64,000 nucleotides of DNA. Source: Algoriphagus hitonicola. Its GTDB lineage: Bacteria > Bacteroidota > Bacteroidia > Cytophagales > Cyclobacteriaceae. Position numbers and translations under genes: made by a program. Position 1 is the first letter of the stretch. Each line of letters begins with the position of its first letter. Of the stretch, positions 60,483 to 64,000 are shown in pieces. Below the pieces are notes generated by a model that saw only the letters and a program-made list of their open reading frames with translations, did not search any database and had not been told where the DNA came from. The stretch covers positions 186,001-250,000 of the forward strand of contig NZ_FOPC01000004.1 in the NCBI RefSeq assembly GCF_900113375.1. Direction: 5' to 3'.

Positions 60483-62713
60483 CGGAGATTTACTTTCATC
60501 CCAAAGTAGAAATTGCGGGTGGGTGCCGGCTGATAATATCGCCCTCCAAATGGATTAAGATCGTTTCCTAAAGAATAACTTTCATTCAGCAAATTATCCA
60601 CGCCAGCATAGATTTCTAAATCCGTCCTCTTTCCAGCTTGCTGAATAAACCCGAGCCGAATCCCAATCAAATTATAGGCATCCTGATAGACCGTATTGGC
60701 ATCATTGAGAGGGATTTCGTCGGTAAATTGATGGGTAAGATTGAGGTAAGTGGATCCGGAAAATCGGGCATCTAGGGTACTTACCAGCGTATTTGGCGAA
60801 ACACCTGTGAGATCATTTCCCGAGAAATCATTTTCCCGCTGTCGATAATCTTTGAACGTGAAATAATGTCCGGTAAAGGCTGATCCCATTTTCAGATTTC
60901 GTACAAAACCCGCTGAGTTTTGGATAAACGTATAATCCACCGCTGCCTCGATCCCCTTCTGATCCGTGGAGCCCGCATTGCGGAAAAGCACTACCCCCTG
61001 CTCATTAGTGAAGGTGGTAATGGTTTCGCTTAGTCGAAAGTAAAATGCAGTCAAATCCAGGTTAAACCGATTTTTGCCCAATCGGTATCCCAGTTCGTAA
61101 TTGGTCCCTCGCTCAGCTTCTAGGTCAAAATTCAAACTTCCTTCATTGGTCCGTACTTCATCAATGGTCGGCGGAGAAAAGCCACTACTCACGGAAGCGC
61201 GCAATGCTGAAAACTCATTCAAACTGTAATTCACCGCAAATCTTGGGATCAACAGCGGATCAAATTTTCTGGTTTGCACTCCCGTTGCTCCTCCGTTGGC
61301 ATCGATTTGTCGGTCGATTTCGAAGGAAGAAAAGTTTTGGCTTAACCCGAGCGTAAGCAAGAACTGATTCGTGAGTTCCCATTCAGCTTGTTGGAATAAA
61401 AAGCCTTGAGTGGCTTTTAATTTATCCGCAAACCGAACCGTATCGGCCACTCCATCTCGGTTGCCAAAATTCTGCGCATCGGTCAAGCTTTGCTGATATT
61501 CTCCCCCGGCAATCAGACGAAATGGTCTTCCGGCCAAATTCCAATCAAAGGTGAAGCGCGACCTACCTCCGTAACCAAAGCCCAGTTCCTTTTTATAATC
61601 CAGAATAAAGGGATTTTCAAAGTCATTGGTGTTCAGATACAGCGTCGTATTATTTTCAATATTGTCTGAAATCCGATACAAATGCCCAAAAGTGGCCAAA
61701 ATAGACTGCTGAGAAATGGAGCTGTTTTGATTGACTGAACCGGGTCGCGCCTGTCTGGGATCTTCTTCCAACTGATCTGCAGTGAGCGATCCTGGAATCT
61801 GATAATCCAAGTCAGAAACCAAAATTTGCGTGCGGACTTCCTGCTTTTCGCTTACCGGGAAGAATCCTCCCAACTGAAACACCCTTCGCTTCATTGCTGA
61901 ATGCTCCCGATAGCCATCACTTTCCTGGGTTACCAAAGCCGCTTCAAGTCCTCCTTTTCCGATAGGCTGGGAGATCGCTAATCTCCCCCGGCTGAGTCCA
62001 AATGAACCCGAAGCAAACTCAGAAGTAGCAGTTCCTACGCTGGGATTAGCCGCATTTTTAAGATTGATTACGCCTCCGTTTCCAGCACCATAGATACTTC
62101 CTGATGGACCTTTGATGACTTCAGCAGTCCGGATATTGCTTAAGTCCAACAGGTTTAAAGCCGTCGTGCCATCCGGGGCGGTAATGGGCACCTCATTCCA
62201 ATACACTTTGACATTTCTAACCCCAAAAGGAGCCCGAAGTGAACTCCCCCTGATAGAAACCCGATAACTTGCCGGTGCTCGTTCTTCAATGCGAATGCCC
62301 GGTTTGGTATTGAAAGAGCTGACGATGGAAGTTTCATTAAATCGATTAAAATCCTGTTCTCCAATCAAACTGATGGAGGCAGATTGCTGAAGTAGAGGAC
62401 GATCTGTTTCAAAGGCATTGACAGTAACGCCGGAGAGCGAAACACTTAGCGGAAAAAGATAAATCTCAGCGCTTTTGCTTTGGATTTCTTGTTCTACAGA
62501 AGCATATCCTTCCTTAAAAAAAACCGCATCAAAATTGCCATCAATAGGAATGGTAGCCAGCCCATTTTGGTCAGAAAAATACTCCTGATCACCGACTCGG
62601 ACCACTACTTCCGAAAGGGGTTTCAAGCTGATTCCATCCTGAATGAGAATTTTACGTTGAGAGAAGACTTCTAGACTGGACAATAAGGTCAAAAGCAGCA
62701 ATAATTTTTTCAT
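60476..62713 (-). CDS. TonB-dependent outer-membrane receptor
   Basis: 745 residues from the ATG at 62713, where the signal peptide MKKLLLLLTLLSSLEVFSQ begins. After a short carboxypeptidase-like regulatory stretch (ILIQDGISLKPLSEVVVRV, residues ~20-85), the plug contains SIRGSSLRAPFGVRNVKVYWNEVPI and EVIKGPSGSIYGAGNGGVINL. The barrel follows and ends in the aromatic FYFGMKVNLRY. It imports a siderophore, cobalamin or sugar-type substrate; the adjacent genes do not say which. It is divergent from the fucosidase gene. Confidence 0.9.
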   Translation of the reverse strand: MKKLLLLLTLLSSLEVFSQRKILIQDGISLKPLSEVVVRVGDQEYFSDQNGLATIPIDGNFDAVFFKEGYASVEQEIQSKSAEIYLFPLSVSLSGVTVNAFETDRPLLQQSASISLIGEQDFNRFNETSIVSSFNTKPGIRIEERAPASYRVSIRGSSLRAPFGVRNVKVYWNEVPITAPDGTTALNLLDLSNIRTAEVIKGPSGSIYGAGNGGVINLKNAANPSVGTATSEFASGSFGLSRGRLAISQPIGKGGLEAALVTQESDGYREHSAMKRRVFQLGGFFPVSEKQEVRTQILVSDLDYQIPGSLTADQLEEDPRQARPGSVNQNSSISQQSILATFGHLYRISDNIENNTTLYLNTNDFENPFILDYKKELGFGYGGRSRFTFDWNLAGRPFRLIAGGEYQQSLTDAQNFGNRDGVADTVRFADKLKATQGFLFQQAEWELTNQFLLTLGLSQNFSSFEIDRQIDANGGATGVQTRKFDPLLIPRFAVNYSLNEFSALRASVSSGFSPPTIDEVRTNEGSLNFDLEAERGTNYELGYRLGKNRFNLDLTAFYFRLSETITTFTNEQGVVLFRNAGSTDQKGIEAAVDYTFIQNSAGFVRNLKMGSAFTGHYFTFKDYRQRENDFSGNDLTGVSPNTLVSTLDARFSGSTYLNLTHQFTDEIPLNDANTVYQDAYNLIGIRLGFIQQAGKRTDLEIYAGVDNLLNESYSLGNDLNPFGGRYYQPAPTRNFYFGMKVNLRY

Positions 62714-62847
62714 ACCCCGAAAATACATGCTTTCTGCTGTTTTGTTTTGAACTCTTTGATTGATGGGAAATATTATCCCTGAGCGCTGTCATTTTTTCCT
62801 TTTCAAAATCAGTCATTTTTCATAGAATGCAGCTTCAAAACCCAGCT

Positions 62848-64000
62848 ATGAAAAATCTCTTCCCCCTTTCTTTTTTGCTTTTGTTTTCCTTTTGCCAAGA
62901 AAAACCCGCCCCGCCCGAGCCGGTTTTTCCTATTCCGCATGAGCGGCAGATTGCCTGGCAGGAGCTCGAGTTTTACGGCTTTGTCCATTTCAATATGAAC
63001 ACCTTTTCGGACAGGGAATGGGGTTTTGGGGATGAAAAGCCTGAGCAATTTAATCCAACCGAATTGGATGCCCGGCAATGGGCACGCATTGCTAAAGAAG
63101 CTGGGATGAAGGGGCTTATTATCACTGCCAAGCATCATGACGGCTTTGTGCTTTGGCCCTCAGAATACACCGAACACTCGGTCAAGAACAGTCCTTGGCG
63201 GGATGGAAAAGGGGATTTGATTCAGGAATTTGTGGATGCCTGCCGAGAATATGGATTGAAAGTTGGGATTTATTACTCCCCATGGGACAGGAATCATCCG
63301 GACTATGGAAAGCCCGAATACATCACCTACATGCGGAATCAGTTGACCGAATTACTGAGCAATTATGGGGAAATATTCGAAGTTTGGTTTGATGGTGCCA
63401 ATGGAGGAGACGGCTGGTACGGCGGTGCCAATGAAGAACGAAAAGTGGACAAACTGACCTACTACGATTGGGAAAATACCCATGATTTGGTCAGAGAGCT
63501 TCAACCCAATGCTATGCTATTTTCGGATGCAGGCCCGGATGTGCGCTGGGTGGGCAATGAACATGGCTTTGCTTACGAAACCACTTGGTCTAATCTGATG
63601 CGGGATTCGGTTTATGCCGGTATGCCGGAGTTTTCTGAAAAATGGGCCACCGGTCAGGAAAATGGAACGCACTGGGTGCCGGCAGAATCCGATGTAAGTA
63701 TTCGTCCGGGCTGGTATTATCATCGCTATGAGGATCACAAGGTGAAAAGCCTTCCCGAACTGATGGAAATCTACTACAAAAGCATCGGGAGAAATTCTTC
63801 GTTGTTGATCAATTTTCCAGTGGATACCCGAGGACTAATCCATGAAAATGACGAAAAAGCCATCTTGAAAATGGCCGAAAAGATCCGGGAAGATTTTGCT
63901 GATAATTTTGTCAAAAGTGCTAAGATTTCTGCAAATACCGAACGAGGAACCGGATATGAAGCGGAGCTGGCGGCAGATGGGGATTATGAAACTTATTGGA
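62848..64000 (+). CDS. GH29 alpha-L-fucosidase lipoprotein, 5' part
   Basis: The frame starts at ATG 62848 and runs off the right edge (384 residues visible). A lipoprotein signal with lipobox ends at Cys16 (LLFSFCQEK). The GH29 catalytic region is clear: KHHDGF (95-100), YYSPWDRNH, and the nucleophile in EVWFDGANGG (Asp182). The GH29 domain ends near residue 350, and ELAADGDYETYW at the edge looks like the beginning of an F5/8 type C or similar carbohydrate-binding module. It hydrolyses alpha-L-fucosyl residues outside the cell or in the periplasm. An ATG at 62827 is in frame but precedes the signal. Confidence 0.88.
   Translation, partial: MKNLFPLSFLLLFSFCQEKPAPPEPVFPIPHERQIAWQELEFYGFVHFNMNTFSDREWGFGDEKPEQFNPTELDARQWARIAKEAGMKGLIITAKHHDGFVLWPSEYTEHSVKNSPWRDGKGDLIQEFVDACREYGLKVGIYYSPWDRNHPDYGKPEYITYMRNQLTELLSNYGEIFEVWFDGANGGDGWYGGANEERKVDKLTYYDWENTHDLVRELQPNAMLFSDAGPDVRWVGNEHGFAYETTWSNLMRDSVYAGMPEFSEKWATGQENGTHWVPAESDVSIRPGWYYHRYEDHKVKSLPELMEIYYKSIGRNSSLLINFPVDTRGLIHENDEKAILKMAEKIREDFADNFVKSAKISANTERGTGYEAELAADGDYETYW

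Noticed and set aside
1..64000. CRISPR arrays, tRNA or rRNA genes and insertion sequences
   Set aside because: No regularly spaced repeats, no tRNA-like cloverleaf or rRNA segment, and no transposase frame were found on reading through the window.

Overview
The window looks like a chromosomal segment from a member of the Bacteroidota, most likely Cytophagales/Cyclobacteriaceae (Algoriphagus-like). The grounds are gliding-motility lipoproteins GldB and GldD, an SLBB/Wza-type exporter cluster, a TonB-dependent receptor, a type III pantothenate kinase, TAnnTTTG-type promoter elements and a moderate-to-low GC content. The assignment rests on gene content only; there is no rRNA or tRNA here.

Layout. 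1-9.4 kb is mixed housekeeping: an oxidoreductase tail, a threonine/serine dehydratase, an M23 peptidase, coaX, an acetyltransferase, a Xre/RES toxin-antitoxin pair, a DinB-like protein, gldD, a sodium symporter and a sugar-kinase-like protein. recG follows at 9.4-11.5 kb. From 11.7 to 30.7 kb nearly all genes lie on the minus strand and form a surface-polysaccharide locus: asparagine synthetase, glycosyltransferases, a radical SAM protein, SLBB exporter, chain-length protein, flippase, polymerase/ligase, methyltransferase and more glycosyltransferases. gldB lies inside it on the opposite strand. The locus is interrupted at 15.3-17.3 kb by two small ParD/ParE-like modules and a duplicated methyltransferase 3' end. 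30.7-38.3 kb holds nth, a P1 peptidase, a cyclic-nucleotide-binding/patatin protein, an amidase, ccmB and an M28 peptidase.

38.9-51.6 kb is an AT-richer defence island read as one minus-strand operon: a RloC/PrrC-like ATPase, hsdM, hsdS, mcrB, mcrC, hsdR. McrBC (type IV, aimed at modified DNA) sits between the type I specificity and restriction genes, and the RloC-like protein resembles anticodon nucleases that back up failed restriction. Related non-coding repeats flank both ends, and a truncated ORF6N-type gene lies beside the left end. 52-64 kb returns to housekeeping: fumC, ridA-like, mazG, glmM-like phosphohexomutase, cysteine desulfurase, Rieske protein, TonB receptor and the start of an alpha-L-fucosidase.

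The most unusual pattern is that all three toxin-antitoxin modules keep an intact antitoxin but carry a single disabling lesion in the toxin: an in-frame TAG (RES), a frameshift at an A8 run (ParE-1) and a TGA where Trp is expected (ParE-2).
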